Source: Proteus terrae subsp. cibarius (GTDB lineage Bacteria > Pseudomonadota > Gammaproteobacteria > Enterobacterales > Enterobacteriaceae). From it: a stretch of DNA of 64,000 nt. Below are positions 54,221 through 63,755 of this stretch, in pieces. Every line of letters begins with the position of its first letter. Within the stretch, counting starts at the first letter, position 1. The position numbers and the translations under genes were made by a program. The notes below the pieces were generated by a model, which did not search any database, was not told the origin of the DNA, and saw only the letters and a list, made by a program, of their open reading frames with translations. The stretch is from assembly GCF_011045835.1 (NCBI RefSeq), contig NZ_CP047349.1:310001-374000 (forward strand), given 5' to 3'.

Positions 54221-55870
54221 ATGGAAATTTTCTTTACTATTTTGATTTTAATACTGGTGGTTTCAGTTTCGGGAGTTATCACAAAATTAATTCCCTTTCG
54301 AGTTCCGTTACCATTAATACAGATTGTGATAGGGGCTTTATTGGCATGGCCTCAGTTTGGCTTACATGTCACTTTTGATCCTGAATTATTCCTCGTTCTA
54401 TTGATCCCACCTTTGCTTTTTGTTGATGGTTGGAAAACACCAACACGAGAATTTATCCAAAATGGGCGTGAGATTTTTATTCTTGTGCTTGTTTTAGTGA
54501 TGGTGACAGTCGTTGGTATCGGTTATCTGATTTATTGGATGATGCCAAGTATTCCTCTTATTTCTGCATTTGCATTGGCAGCCGTACTTTCGCCAACGGA
54601 TGCTGTCGCACTTTCGTCTATTGTCGGCAAAGGGCGAATACCTAAGCGAATAATGGGTATTTTGGAGGGTGAAGCATTAATGAATGATGCTTCAGGTCTG
54701 GTTGCCTTGAAATTCGCTGTTGCTGTTGCCATGGGCACAATGGTGTTTACTGTTGGTGGCGCAACGCTAGAATTCTTTAAAGTCGCAGTAGGGGGATTAC
54801 TCGCAGGTATCGGTGTCACCTTGCTTTACAGTAAATCTCTACGATTAATGAGCCGTTGGAGTGGAGACGATCCTGCTACACAAATCGTCTTTATGTTACT
54901 GCTGCCTTTTGCCTCTTATCTTATTGCAGAACATATTGGTTTTTCAGGTATTTTAGCTGCTGTTGCTGCCGGTATGACTATCAGTAAATCAGGCGTTATT
55001 CGCAATGCACCTCTTGCAATGCGTTTACGTGCTGACAGCGTGTGGTCAATGCTTGAATTTGTCTTTAACGGCCTTGTTTTTATCATGCTTGGCTTACAAC
55101 TTCCTATTATTTGGACAAGCTCTGTTATTCAAGCAGATCTTGACCCTGAAGTTGAAGTCTGGATGTTGTTTGCAGCAGTTTTCGTTATCTACTTTGCCTT
55201 GTTGATCCTGCGATTTACATGGTTATGGCTAATGAAAAAAATTAGCCGGATCTTTATGAAAAAGCATCCACTCGATTTCGCTAATTATACAACACGTGAG
55301 TTGTGGTTATCGTCATTTGCGGGTGTTCGTGGTGCTATTACGCTTGCAGGTGCGCTCTCTATTCCACTATTTTTAACCGATGGCAGTACATTCCCGGGGC
55401 GTTATCAAATTATCTTTATTGCTGCTGGCGTTATTTTACTGTCGATTTTAGTGGGTATTATTTCTCTTCCTTTCCTATTAAAAGGCGTGAAAGCAACCGA
55501 CAAAGAAGCTGATAAAAATGAAGTTCGTTATGCACGTAAAGTGATGGCTGAAGTAGCAATTGTCAGCCTGAATAAAATGGAAGAGCGCTTAGCAGCAAGT
55601 ACAGAAGAACAGTTAGATGCTGAAGAAATTAATGAAGTTGCTTCGCGTGTAACGGGTTACCTAAGACGTAGAACCGCTGATCAAGATGAAATGGTTCATA
55701 ACATGTTAGAAGAAGATCTCGAAAGGCGTTTTCGTCTAACGGCTTTACGCGCTGAACGTGGTGAGCTTTACCATCTAAGAGCAACACGAAAAATCAGTAA
55801 TGAAACGCTCCAATTATTGCTACATGAATTGGATTTAATGGAAGCGTTGTTAGTAGAGAAAGATAATTAA
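54221..55870 (+). CDS. yjcE: CPA1 family Na+/H+ antiporter YjcE
   Basis: A 549-residue NhaP/YjcE-type antiporter. About 12 helices are followed by a cytosolic tail of 150 residues rich in charged helices. The ion-site motif is LSPTDAVALSSIVGKG, with EALMNDASGLVALKF (ND of the transport site). GVRGAITLAGALSIP is another CPA1 signature. It expels Na+ or K+ in exchange for protons. It lies near ghxP as in E. coli (yjcD-yjcE) and two bases before the next gene, with which it is probably co-transcribed. Confidence 0.9.
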   Translation: MEIFFTILILILVVSVSGVITKLIPFRVPLPLIQIVIGALLAWPQFGLHVTFDPELFLVLLIPPLLFVDGWKTPTREFIQNGREIFILVLVLVMVTVVGIGYLIYWMMPSIPLISAFALAAVLSPTDAVALSSIVGKGRIPKRIMGILEGEALMNDASGLVALKFAVAVAMGTMVFTVGGATLEFFKVAVGGLLAGIGVTLLYSKSLRLMSRWSGDDPATQIVFMLLLPFASYLIAEHIGFSGILAAVAAGMTISKSGVIRNAPLAMRLRADSVWSMLEFVFNGLVFIMLGLQLPIIWTSSVIQADLDPEVEVWMLFAAVFVIYFALLILRFTWLWLMKKISRIFMKKHPLDFANYTTRELWLSSFAGVRGAITLAGALSIPLFLTDGSTFPGRYQIIFIAAGVILLSILVGIISLPFLLKGVKATDKEADKNEVRYARKVMAEVAIVSLNKMEERLAASTEEQLDAEEINEVASRVTGYLRRRTADQDEMVHNMLEEDLERRFRLTALRAERGELYHLRATRKISNETLQLLLHELDLMEALLVEKDN

Positions 55871-55872
55871 TT

Positions 55873-56745
55873 ATGTGGTTGCTCGTTATTACAACCCTAT
55901 TGTGGGCGGCCTCTTTTAGCCTGATTGGCGAGTATCTCGCCGGTCAGGTTGATAGCTGGCTCTCTGTTTTGATCCGTGTTTCTTTGGCGGCTTTGGTCTT
56001 CTTGCCTTTCTTACGCTGGAAGGGAATTCGCTTTAAGGTGATTTTGCTTTATATGCTCGTGGGGACTTGCCAACTCGGTATTATGTATCTGTTTGTCTTC
56101 CACGCTTATAACTATTTGACTGTTGCTGAATTTTTACTTTTTACTGTATTAACACCGCTTTATGTCACGCTAATTTATGATTTATTAGAGCGTCAGAAAT
56201 TACGTTGGGGCTATGCATTTAGCTCATTATTAGCGGTATTAGGTGCGGCAATTATTCGCTATGACCATTTAAGTGATGATTTTTGGTATGGGTTGTTATT
56301 AGTGCAACTAGCTAATATTTTCTTTGCCATTGGTCAGGTGGGTTATAAACGGTTAATGGAAGTGCATCCTATTCCTCAACATCATGCATTTTCTTGGTTT
56401 TATCTTGGTGCAGTTGTGGTTTCATTAGTGGGTGCATTGTTTTTTGCCGATTGGCAGAAAATGCCAACAACATCGCTACAATGGGGTGTTTTGCTCTGGT
56501 TAGGAATTGGCGCTTCTGGAATAGGGTATTTCATGTGGAACTATGGTGCCACACAAGTTGATGCTGGAACCTTAGCTATTATGAATAACATGATGGTTCC
56601 AGCCGGGTTATTAGTGAATTTCTCTATTTGGCAACAACATCCAAATTGGCCAAGTTTCATCATAGGCGCGAGCCTGATTGTTGCATCACTTTGGATCCAT
56701 CGACGCTGGATACGCCGACCTGCTTTACAAAAGGAAGATTGTTAA
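55873..56745 (+). CDS. yigM: EamA/DMT family transporter YigM-like
   Basis: A 290-residue, ten-helix DMT transporter with two EamA repeats ([14 protein letters not shown] and the second from about residue 140). In E. coli the gene next to metR is yigM, a biotin transporter; position and fold suggest the same here. The last 86 bases overlap the 3' end of metR on the opposite strand. It starts two bases after yjcE, so here it may be fed by that transcript. Confidence 0.72.
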   Translation: MWLLVITTLLWAASFSLIGEYLAGQVDSWLSVLIRVSLAALVFLPFLRWKGIRFKVILLYMLVGTCQLGIMYLFVFHAYNYLTVAEFLLFTVLTPLYVTLIYDLLERQKLRWGYAFSSLLAVLGAAIIRYDHLSDDFWYGLLLVQLANIFFAIGQVGYKRLMEVHPIPQHHAFSWFYLGAVVVSLVGALFFADWQKMPTTSLQWGVLLWLGIGASGIGYFMWNYGATQVDAGTLAIMNNMMVPAGLLVNFSIWQQHPNWPSFIIGASLIVASLWIHRRWIRRPALQKEDC

Positions 56746-57613
56746 CAGCGTGCTGACCTGATAAGCGAATAAACTCTCGGATTGCTGGTTGATGTTGCTC
56801 TCCACTACGGTTAGCAGCATATAACCGGCTCCATAATCCCTCACCTAATGTTTTTGTAACAACTAATCCTTGTTTCTCAAAATTCTCAACAGCCCAATGA
56901 GGTAACGCAGCTATTCCCATACCAGCTGCAACCATTTGAATTAATAACAACGTATTATCGACGTGTTTAAAATGTGGAGTGATCCCAGCAGGTTGCAAGA
57001 AATGGCGCCATACATCAAAGCGTTCTCTTTGTACGGGATAAATAAACAGGGTTTCTGCAATTAAATCTTGTGGCTGAATATGTAAGCGATTAGCCAGAGG
57101 GTGGTCTGGCGATAAAACTAATTTCACTTCATAGTCAAATAACGGTGTGTAATGTAAACGAGGATCATCCAAGATATCGGAGGTTAGCACCACATCTAAT
57201 TCACGCTGTAATAATGCAGGTTGTGGATCAAATGTCACCCCAGAATGAAAATCAACCGTTACTTCAGGCCATGTTTGACGATATTGCTGTAATGCAGGCG
57301 TTAACCATTGAATGCAACTATGGCATTCGATAGCAATATTCAAATTCACACTACCCGGCTCATTACACGCTTCAATCGCCCTACGAACGATAGGCAATAC
57401 TTCTTCAGCTAATTTAACGAGCACTTCCCCTTGTGAAGTAAAGCGCAGTGGTTGGCTTTTACGTACAAAAATTCGATAACCAAGACGATGTTCTAATTCA
57501 CTAAATTGATGTGATAGAGCCGATTGCGTTTGATGCAATTGATTTGCTGCATTAGCAAGAGAGCCTGTGTGCTTCAATGCTAAGATCGTTTTTAAATGTT
57601 TTATTTCTATCAT
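56660..57613 (-). CDS. metR: Methionine biosynthesis activator MetR
   Basis: A 317-residue LysR-type regulator. The helix-turn-helix is in the first 60 residues ([31 protein letters not shown]). The homocysteine-binding domain follows. DHLPFVK-type C-terminus ([10 protein letters not shown]) matches E. coli MetR. It activates metE and metH, with homocysteine as co-inducer. It is divergent from metE with MetJ boxes between, as in E. coli. Its 3' end overlaps yigM by 86 bases, unusually long for two intact genes. Confidence 0.94.
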   Translation of the reverse strand: MIEIKHLKTILALKHTGSLANAANQLHQTQSALSHQFSELEHRLGYRIFVRKSQPLRFTSQGEVLVKLAEEVLPIVRRAIEACNEPGSVNLNIAIECHSCIQWLTPALQQYRQTWPEVTVDFHSGVTFDPQPALLQRELDVVLTSDILDDPRLHYTPLFDYEVKLVLSPDHPLANRLHIQPQDLIAETLFIYPVQRERFDVWRHFLQPAGITPHFKHVDNTLLLIQMVAAGMGIAALPHWAVENFEKQGLVVTKTLGEGLWSRLYAANRSGEQHQPAIREFIRLSGQHAVNNLPFVKQVGVSSVDGSKVMQQSGSRL

Positions 57614-57625
57614 GAGAAACCTTCA
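57613..57625. promoter_or_regulatory. Candidate MetR site
   Basis: TGAGAAACCTTCA, one mismatch to the MetR consensus TGAA-N5-TTCA, overlapping the metR start codon and about 95 bases before metE. Confidence 0.45.
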
Positions 57626-57677
57626 GGTTGTTGATGAAAAATTTGCGCTTGTGATTTATACACTACCTGTAGATTAT

Positions 57678-57701
57678 GGATGTGTAAACATCTAGACGGC
57701 T
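57678..57701 (+). promoter_or_regulatory. MetJ operator (met boxes) of metE
   Basis: Three consecutive octamers matching the met box AGACGTCT at 5, 6 and 7 of 8 positions, the last being AGACGGCT (57694-57701). They lie 18 bases before the metE start. Confidence 0.75.
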
Positions 57702-57719
57702 AAAAACAGGATTTTAATT

Positions 57720-59993
57720 ATGACAATTCGCAATCACACACTCGGTTTCCCTCGTATTGGCTTAGATAGAGAGCTCAAAAAGGCGCAAGAAAATTATTGG
57801 GCAGGTAAGATTTCACAGGAAGAATTGGTTACAGTGGGTAAAGCACTTCGCGCTCGCCATTGGCAACAGCAGGCAGATGCAGGTGTTGAATTATTACCTG
57901 TCGGTGATTTTGCTTGGTATGACCAAGTGCTAGGTACAAGCCTCTTGTTAGGCAACGTACCACCTCGTCATCGTAATGAAGATGGTTCGCTCGATCTTGA
58001 TACTCTATTTAGAGTCGCTCGTGGCAGAGCACCAACAGGTAAACCTGTAGCTGCATCTGAAATGACGAAATGGTTCAATACTAACTATCACTACATTGTA
58101 CCGGAATTTCAGCAAGGTCAGTCATTTACCTTTGCATGGAAAGAGTTACTAGAAGAAGTTGATGAAGCATTAGCACTAGGCCATAAAATAAAACCTGTTT
58201 TACTCGGTCCTGTGACTTACTTGTGGCTAGGTAAAGTGAAAGGCCCTGAATTTGATAGATTAACGCTGTTAAAAGATATTTTACCTATCTATCAACAAGT
58301 TATTTCTGCACTAAAAGAGAAAGGCATTGAATGGGTGCAAATAGATGAGCCGGCACTGGTACTCGATTTACCTGTTGAATGGCAAAATGCATACCAAACA
58401 GCTTATCAAGCATTAACAGGGCAAGTTAAATTACTGCTGACAACCTATTTTGATGGAATTTCTCATCACCTTGATATTATTAAAAACTTACCTGTTAATG
58501 GGCTTCATGTTGATATTTCCGCTGGGCAAGATGATTTGCAACATTTACACCAAGCGTTACCTAAAGATTGGGTATTGTCATTAGGTGCCATTAATGGTCG
58601 AAATGTTTGGAAAGCAGATTTAAGTACACGTTATCAGCAAGTGATTGCGCTAAAAGATAAACGTCCTTTGTGGATCGGAACATCCTGTTCATTACTGCAT
58701 AGCCCAATTGATTTAAATGCAGAGACAAAACTTGATGATGAAGTAAAAAGCTGGTTTGCTTTTGCAGTTCAGAAATGTGAAGAAGTGGCTTTATTAGCGA
58801 ACGCATTGAATGCGCCAGACGGTGAGTATGATGAACAATTGGCACAATACAGTGCACCCATTCGTCAACGTCAGCACTCGACTCGTGTGCATAATGCAAC
58901 AGTTGAAGCTCGTTTACAGGCAATTGAAGCACAAGATAGTGAAAGAAATTCGCCTTATACTCAACGTGCAGAAGTACAACGAGCTCGATTTAATCTGCCA
59001 TTATGGCCAACCACTACGATTGGCTCATTCCCACAAACAACAGAAATTCGTACTGTTCGTTTAGATTTTAAGAAAGGGCGTATTGATACGGCAGCTTATC
59101 GCACAAATATCAGCGAGCATATTAAGCAAGCAATAACGGAGCAAGAAAACCTAGGCCTCGATGTATTAGTTCATGGTGAAGCTGAACGTAACGACATGGT
59201 CGAATATTTTGGTGAGCATTTTGATGGTTATGTCTTTACACAGAATGGTTGGGTACAAAGTTATGGCTCACGTTGTGTAAAACCACCAGTGATTATCGGC
59301 GATATTAGTCGTCCTGAAGCGATTACTGTGGATTGGGCAACGTATGCGCAGTCATTAACTGAAAAGCCAGTCAAAGGAATGTTAACGGGGCCAGTGACAA
59401 TTTTATGTTGGTCATTCCCTCGTGAAGATGTGACGCGTGAAACCATTGCAAAACAGATTGCGTTAGCACTGCGTGATGAAGTAGATGATTTACAGAAAGC
59501 GGGTATTGGTATAATCCAAATAGATGAACCAGCCTTACGTGAAGGATTACCACTACGTCGTAATGAGTGGCAGGCTTACCTTGATTGGGCTGTTGATGCC
59601 TTTAAATTAAGTGCCGCTGTTGCTGATGATGAAACACAAATTCACACACATATGTGTTATTGCGAGTTTAATGACATCATGGATTCTATTGCAGCACTGG
59701 ATGCGGATGTTATTACTATTGAAACTTCACGTTCAGATATGGAACTTTTAGAAGCCTTTGAACACTTTGATTATCCAAATGAAATTGGACCGGGTGTTTA
59801 CGATATTCACTCACCTAATGTGCCAAATGTGGAATGGATCGTTGGTTTATTAAGAAAAGCGCAATCTCGAATTCCTGCAGAGCGTTTATGGGTGAACCCA
59901 GATTGTGGGTTAAAAACACGAGGCTGGCCTGAAACACGCGCAGCATTAGCGAATATGGTTGAGGCGGCTAAGTATTTGCGTCAGAGCGTGTAA
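57720..59993 (+). CDS. metE: Cobalamin-independent methionine synthase MetE
   Basis: A 757-residue zinc enzyme transferring the methyl of 5-methyl-tetrahydropteroyl-tri-L-glutamate to homocysteine. It has two (beta-alpha)8 barrels. The N-terminus is [18 protein letters not shown]. The zinc ligands appear in HTHMCYCEF (His, Cys), the Glu about 22 residues on, and [13 protein letters not shown] (Cys). FPQTTEIR is a family motif. It is controlled by MetR and MetJ from the shared intergenic region. Confidence 0.97.
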   Translation: MTIRNHTLGFPRIGLDRELKKAQENYWAGKISQEELVTVGKALRARHWQQQADAGVELLPVGDFAWYDQVLGTSLLLGNVPPRHRNEDGSLDLDTLFRVARGRAPTGKPVAASEMTKWFNTNYHYIVPEFQQGQSFTFAWKELLEEVDEALALGHKIKPVLLGPVTYLWLGKVKGPEFDRLTLLKDILPIYQQVISALKEKGIEWVQIDEPALVLDLPVEWQNAYQTAYQALTGQVKLLLTTYFDGISHHLDIIKNLPVNGLHVDISAGQDDLQHLHQALPKDWVLSLGAINGRNVWKADLSTRYQQVIALKDKRPLWIGTSCSLLHSPIDLNAETKLDDEVKSWFAFAVQKCEEVALLANALNAPDGEYDEQLAQYSAPIRQRQHSTRVHNATVEARLQAIEAQDSERNSPYTQRAEVQRARFNLPLWPTTTIGSFPQTTEIRTVRLDFKKGRIDTAAYRTNISEHIKQAITEQENLGLDVLVHGEAERNDMVEYFGEHFDGYVFTQNGWVQSYGSRCVKPPVIIGDISRPEAITVDWATYAQSLTEKPVKGMLTGPVTILCWSFPREDVTRETIAKQIALALRDEVDDLQKAGIGIIQIDEPALREGLPLRRNEWQAYLDWAVDAFKLSAAVADDETQIHTHMCYCEFNDIMDSIAALDADVITIETSRSDMELLEAFEHFDYPNEIGPGVYDIHSPNVPNVEWIVGLLRKAQSRIPAERLWVNPDCGLKTRGWPETRAALANMVEAAKYLRQSV

Positions 59994-60012
59994 TAAAATA
60001 ATTAATCGTTCA

Positions 60013-60073
60013 TTAGCCTGTTATTTTTGACCTGCTACTTTAGATAAGTCGCATAGTCAAAATAGCAGGCTAA
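60013..60073 (+). terminator. Hairpin after metE
   Basis: TTAGCCTGTTATTTTTGAC (60013-60031) pairs with GTCAAAATAGCAGGCTAA (60056-60073) with one mismatch and a 24-base loop. There is no strong T run, so it may be a leaky terminator or a stabiliser of the abundant metE mRNA. Confidence 0.6.
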
Positions 60074-60174
60074 ATTTATATAAAATAAAAAAGAAAGGTA
60101 TTCATTAAAACTTAGAGTAAATCTGATTATTGATATTCATTAGAGTTGCTATACTGCGAAAACTCTCTATTTTT

Positions 60175-61002
60175 ATGGATATAATTATTGTGCAAACTAG
60201 CATTAAACTTTCGGATAAAGTATTAGATGCTTTTCCTTCTCGACCTTTGAAATTAGTTCCACTAAGAGGAGACGGTGGATTATTTCGCACCTTATTCTTA
60301 GTTATTTTCATGCTAGCAATGACGGTATTTAGTGCTTATCAAATTCCCAATATTCTTTATGATTATAAAATCAGTGAGAATGCCGTACCTGTTGATGCAA
60401 CGGTGAAGGGCTCTTGTCGCTCGCAACTCTTTGTTCTGACTAACTGTAGTGTTGATTTACGTTATAAAGGCAATGAAGTTTCGCGTAATTTTACTTTTTT
60501 AGATTTAGGTTCAAAAGATGTGTTAGTTGAACCCGTCGCTGATGCAAATGATCTAAGTAAAATGACCGTTGATGTGGCGATAGATAATATTTGGCTTCGT
60601 TTAATTAGCACTATTATTTTTATCGGCTTATTTGGTTTTTGTGTGATCTTTTTTATTCATCGTCAAATACTGACGAGTAAAGTAAGAAAAGCATTATTAT
60701 CAGTGGGAACTCAGCCTTTAAAGTTAATAGCTATTCCTGCAAAAATGGTTGTGAGCAATAAGCAATTTATTGCCACTTATCATCTTAATTTAGACGGTAA
60801 AGATATTCGTATTGCTTATTCAGGAAATAAGAAAACACCTCCTATTGTGATTGAGCAAAATGGAAATACCTACGTATTAGCTGTTTATTCACCACAACAG
60901 AATATCCCTTATGCTTTGGATGTGCCTTTAGAGCGTATTCAGGCAACAGCTGAAGAGAAACAACGTTTTCATGAAGCGTTGATCGAAGAAGGGTTGCTGT
61001 AA
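60175..61002 (+). CDS. Uncharacterised membrane protein with two transmembrane segments
   Basis: A 275-residue protein I do not recognise. A membrane segment near residues 40-62 (RTLFLVIFMLAMTVFSAYQI) is followed by a domain of about 90 residues with two cysteines (GSCRSQ, LTNCSV), which could form a disulphide if periplasmic. A second segment (LISTIIFIGLFGFCVIFFIH) follows, then a C-terminal beta-rich domain. The start is unsure: ATG 60175 lies close to a TATACT -10-like hexamer, and GTG 60190 with GGA nine bases before is the alternative. It is convergent with yidB. Confidence 0.7.
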   Translation: MDIIIVQTSIKLSDKVLDAFPSRPLKLVPLRGDGGLFRTLFLVIFMLAMTVFSAYQIPNILYDYKISENAVPVDATVKGSCRSQLFVLTNCSVDLRYKGNEVSRNFTFLDLGSKDVLVEPVADANDLSKMTVDVAIDNIWLRLISTIIFIGLFGFCVIFFIHRQILTSKVRKALLSVGTQPLKLIAIPAKMVVSNKQFIATYHLNLDGKDIRIAYSGNKKTPPIVIEQNGNTYVLAVYSPQQNIPYALDVPLERIQATAEEKQRFHEALIEEGLL

Positions 61003-61027
61003 TCAATTTTGATTATTAAGAATGTGA

Positions 61028-61061
61028 TGCGTTTTCTCTTATGGGATGTAAGGGAAAACGC
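61028..61061. terminator. Hairpin between the membrane protein gene and yidB
   Basis: TGCGTTTTC / GAAAACGCA with a loop of about 15 bases, flanked by T on the minus-strand side. It suits convergent genes. Confidence 0.65.
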
Positions 61062-61080
61062 ATTAAAACGGTCGGTTTAT

Positions 61081-61473
61081 TTAGCCGCCGAAAATCTTCG
61101 CTTTTAAAATATCCATACCCGCACTGACTAAATCTAAGTCTTTAGGTACAACGCCATCCGGAGTAACTTTATCAATTAATTTAGGTAAATATTGTGCAGC
61201 CATCTCAGAAGCTTCTGTTGCGCTTAAATTAATTTTTGACGCCAGTTCGTTAATAACAGGGGATGAAAAAACCGTTACGATTTGTTCAGCACTGATAGGT
61301 AAATTGGTATTGGTACTTATCCAAGATTGAATAAGCTCACTTAAACCCGCTGTATCAAATTGCTTTACTAAGCCTTCAATGCCACCTTGAGACTCAACCC
61401 AGTCGAGGACAGTTTTATATTGATTGATTTTCTCGCCACCTAGCAGGCTCGCAATTTGGTTAAATAAGCTCAT
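61081..61473 (-). CDS. yidB: YidB family protein (DUF937)
   Basis: A 130-residue soluble alpha-helical protein of the DUF937/YidB family. VLDWVESQGGIEGLVKQFDTAGL and the C-terminal AQYLPKLIDKVTPDGVVP followed by SAGMDILKAKIFGG match E. coli YidB. The function is unknown. It is a single gene convergent with the unknown membrane protein. Its upstream side carries the ERIC element. Confidence 0.88.
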   Translation of the reverse strand: MSLFNQIASLLGGEKINQYKTVLDWVESQGGIEGLVKQFDTAGLSELIQSWISTNTNLPISAEQIVTVFSSPVINELASKINLSATEASEMAAQYLPKLIDKVTPDGVVPKDLDLVSAGMDILKAKIFGG

Positions 61474-61541
61474 GTTTACTCCAGTGACGATGTGTTTGTC
61501 ACATTAGGTGTTTATGTTTTAAGGGCGGGTAGTGTACGCGT

Positions 61542-61606
61542 TATATTCGTCATACTTCAAGCTGTAGCGTTGTTGACTATATTCTCTCGCACTAGTCACA
61601 TACTTC
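61542..61606. repeat. Duplicated left half of the ERIC element
   Basis: 65 bases almost identical to the first 65 of the full ERIC copy that follows (CGTCATACTTCAAGCTGTAG and on), in direct orientation. Confidence 0.85.
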
Positions 61607-61733
61607 TATACTCGTCATACTTCAAGCTGTAGCGTTGTTGACTATATTCTCTCGCGCCAGTCACATACTATTGTATGCTCCTAGCGACTCATTCTTTTGT
61701 CGCCTAGCTATATCTTGAATTATTTAGAGTATA
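61607..61733. repeat. ERIC element (enterobacterial repetitive intergenic consensus)
   Basis: A 127-bp imperfect palindrome, the usual ERIC length. It begins TATACTCGTCATACTTCAAG and ends TTGAATTATTTAGAGTATA. The central TCACATACTATTGTATGCTC is the inner dyad. It is diverged from the E. coli consensus but recognisable. Confidence 0.85.
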
Positions 61734-61852
61734 TGTGCATCAAGGTATTTGTGTCATCTATACTGATAAATGAAATATTTGTTTTAGTGAATGATTGAAG
61801 TCAGCGAATATTGATAATGTATTTGCTGAAAATATATTTCGAACGCCATTTT

Positions 61853-61920
61853 CGTGATGATAATCACAATTTTATGAAATTGTTACTTTATTTGGTGCCT
61901 TGTAAGTGATGTTAGTCACT
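61853..61920 (+). promoter_or_regulatory. Two CRP sites of the udp promoter
   Basis: CGTGA-N6-TCACA (61853-61868) and AGTGA-N6-TCACT (61905-61920), centres 52 bases apart. A TACAGT -10-like hexamer lies at 61941. The spacing is that of CRP pairs used with CytR at E. coli nucleoside promoters. Confidence 0.8.
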
Positions 61921-61994
61921 AAAAAGGTCTGAAAAACTGATACAGTAACTTTTAATTTAATGATCATTGGTTTTGTCCCATTGAGGAGTCCGAT

Positions 61995-62753
61995 ATGTCT
62001 GATGTATTTCACTTAGGTTTAACCAAAAATGACCTACAGGGTGCCACTTTAGCAATTGTTCCAGGTGATCCTAAGCGTGTTGAAAAAATTGCAAAATTAA
62101 TGGATAACCCAGTTCATCTGGCTTCTTTACGTGAATACACGTCATGGCGTGGCGAAATTGATGGTAAAGCCGTCATTGTGTGCTCAACAGGTATAGGTGG
62201 TCCATCTACCTCTATCGCAGTTGAAGAGTTAGCACAGTTAGGTATCCGTACTTTCTTACGTATTGGTACAACAGGTGCAATTCAAGAGCATATCAATGTA
62301 GGTGATATTCTTGTCACTACTGCTGCGGTTCGTTTAGATGGTGCAAGCTTACATTTCGCACCAATGGAATTCCCAGCTGTTTCTGATTTTGAATGTATGA
62401 ATGCACTGTACAAAGCTGCTAAAGACAATGGCTCAACTGTACACGTAGGTGTTACTGCATCTTCAGATACATTCTATCCAGGACAAGAGCGTTACGACAC
62501 CTATACAGGTCGTGTTGTTCGCCGTTTCAAAGGCTCTATGAAAGAGTGGCAAGAGATGGGCGTAATGAACTATGAAATGGAATCTGCAACATTGTTAACA
62601 ATGTGTGCAAGCCAAGGTTTACGTGCAGGTATGGTTGCGGGTGTTATCGTAAACCGTACTCAACAAGAAATTCCAGATGCAGAATTACTGAAGAAAACTG
62701 AAAATAATGCATTAGGTATCGTTATCGAAGCCGCTCGCATTTTAATGAAATAA
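61995..62753 (+). CDS. udp: Uridine phosphorylase
   Basis: A 252-residue nucleoside phosphorylase forming uracil and ribose-1-phosphate from uridine. The phosphate loop is [36 protein letters not shown] is the active-site region and [14 protein letters not shown] the ribose-binding Glu/Met/Glu segment. It is near-identical to E. coli Udp in these parts. It stands alone behind two CRP sites and before a perfect terminator. Confidence 0.96.
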   Translation: MSDVFHLGLTKNDLQGATLAIVPGDPKRVEKIAKLMDNPVHLASLREYTSWRGEIDGKAVIVCSTGIGGPSTSIAVEELAQLGIRTFLRIGTTGAIQEHINVGDILVTTAAVRLDGASLHFAPMEFPAVSDFECMNALYKAAKDNGSTVHVGVTASSDTFYPGQERYDTYTGRVVRRFKGSMKEWQEMGVMNYEMESATLLTMCASQGLRAGMVAGVIVNRTQQEIPDAELLKKTENNALGIVIEAARILMK

Positions 62754-62773
62754 GTTTTTTTTAATCAAATATG

Positions 62774-62809
62774 AAAGCCCTTAATACATATGTATTAAGG
62801 GCTTTTTTT
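62774..62809 (+). terminator. Terminator after udp
   Basis: Perfect palindrome with arms AAAGCCCTTAATACAT / ATGTATTAAGGGCTTT followed by T. Confidence 0.92.
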
Positions 62810-62901
62810 GTATGTTAATTCATCACGTTAATGTGTTAACAGGCGCTAATTTCTGTTAAGGTCTTTGAGGTCTTAACAATACAACAATGAGAAGAGGCAT
62901 T

Positions 62902-63684
62902 ATGACTGATATATTACAAACACATCCTTCGGTGTTGCCTTTAGTCGGCGGAATTAACTTTCGTGATTTAGGCGGTAAAAAATTGAGTAACGGTGGTGTT
63001 ATTAAACCTGGAATGCTCTTTCGCTCTGGCTCGCTGGATAGATTAACCAATACAGACCAATCTCTTCTCATTGATAAAAATCTTTTTCAAATCATTGATT
63101 ATCGTGATAGTGGCGAAATTGTTGATAAACCAGACCGTGTTTGGGACGGTGCACAATATTATCATGCTCCAGCCAATCCATTATCTAAAGAAGTCTCTGC
63201 CAATCTTGAAAAGTTGACGCCTGAAATACTCGAGCAATTTGATGCCAAAGCCTTTATGTTTCAGCTATATAAGTTATTACCTATTAATAACCCTGCCTAT
63301 AAACAATTAGCTACGTTATTAAAGCAACCCGAAAAAGGGGGCGTAGTGCAACACTGTGCAGTAGGTAAAGACAGAACAGGTGTTGGCTCAGCTTTAGTGT
63401 TATTCGCACTCGGTGCATCTTTAGATGTGGTAATGGAAGATTACTTGCTAACCAATGAAACATTAGCACCTTATCGCGCTTATCTTTTAGAAGAACATGC
63501 CAAAACAATGAGCGATAATATTGTTGATAAATTTGCCTATGTTTATTCGGTACAAGAAGAGTTTCTGCAAACGGCATTAGCGAGTATTAATCAGCATTAC
63601 GGTAATGTGGATACTTGGCTAGAAAAAGATATCGGTTTAGATGCTTCTAGCCGAGATGCCTTACAAAATTATTTTCTAGAATAA
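62902..63684 (+). CDS. Tyrosine-protein phosphatase-like protein
   Basis: A 260-residue protein of the bacterial tyrosine/lipid phosphatase family (Y_phosphatase3). The P-loop HCAVGKDRTG has Cys at about residue 152 and the Arg six residues on. The N-terminal GGINFRDLGGKKLSNG and LFRSGSLDRLTNTDQ are typical of the family. These enzymes act on phosphotyrosine or phosphoinositides; the in vivo target is unknown. The ATG at 62902 follows GAGG; an ATG at 62887 is an alternative. No signal peptide is seen. Confidence 0.85.
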   Translation: MTDILQTHPSVLPLVGGINFRDLGGKKLSNGGVIKPGMLFRSGSLDRLTNTDQSLLIDKNLFQIIDYRDSGEIVDKPDRVWDGAQYYHAPANPLSKEVSANLEKLTPEILEQFDAKAFMFQLYKLLPINNPAYKQLATLLKQPEKGGVVQHCAVGKDRTGVGSALVLFALGASLDVVMEDYLLTNETLAPYRAYLLEEHAKTMSDNIVDKFAYVYSVQEEFLQTALASINQHYGNVDTWLEKDIGLDASSRDALQNYFLE

Positions 63685-63755
63685 TGAAGTGATTTATATT
63701 CGGTTAATCAGGATATTTTATTTCACTTAGGTTAACCGAATTTAAGGTCTCTATT

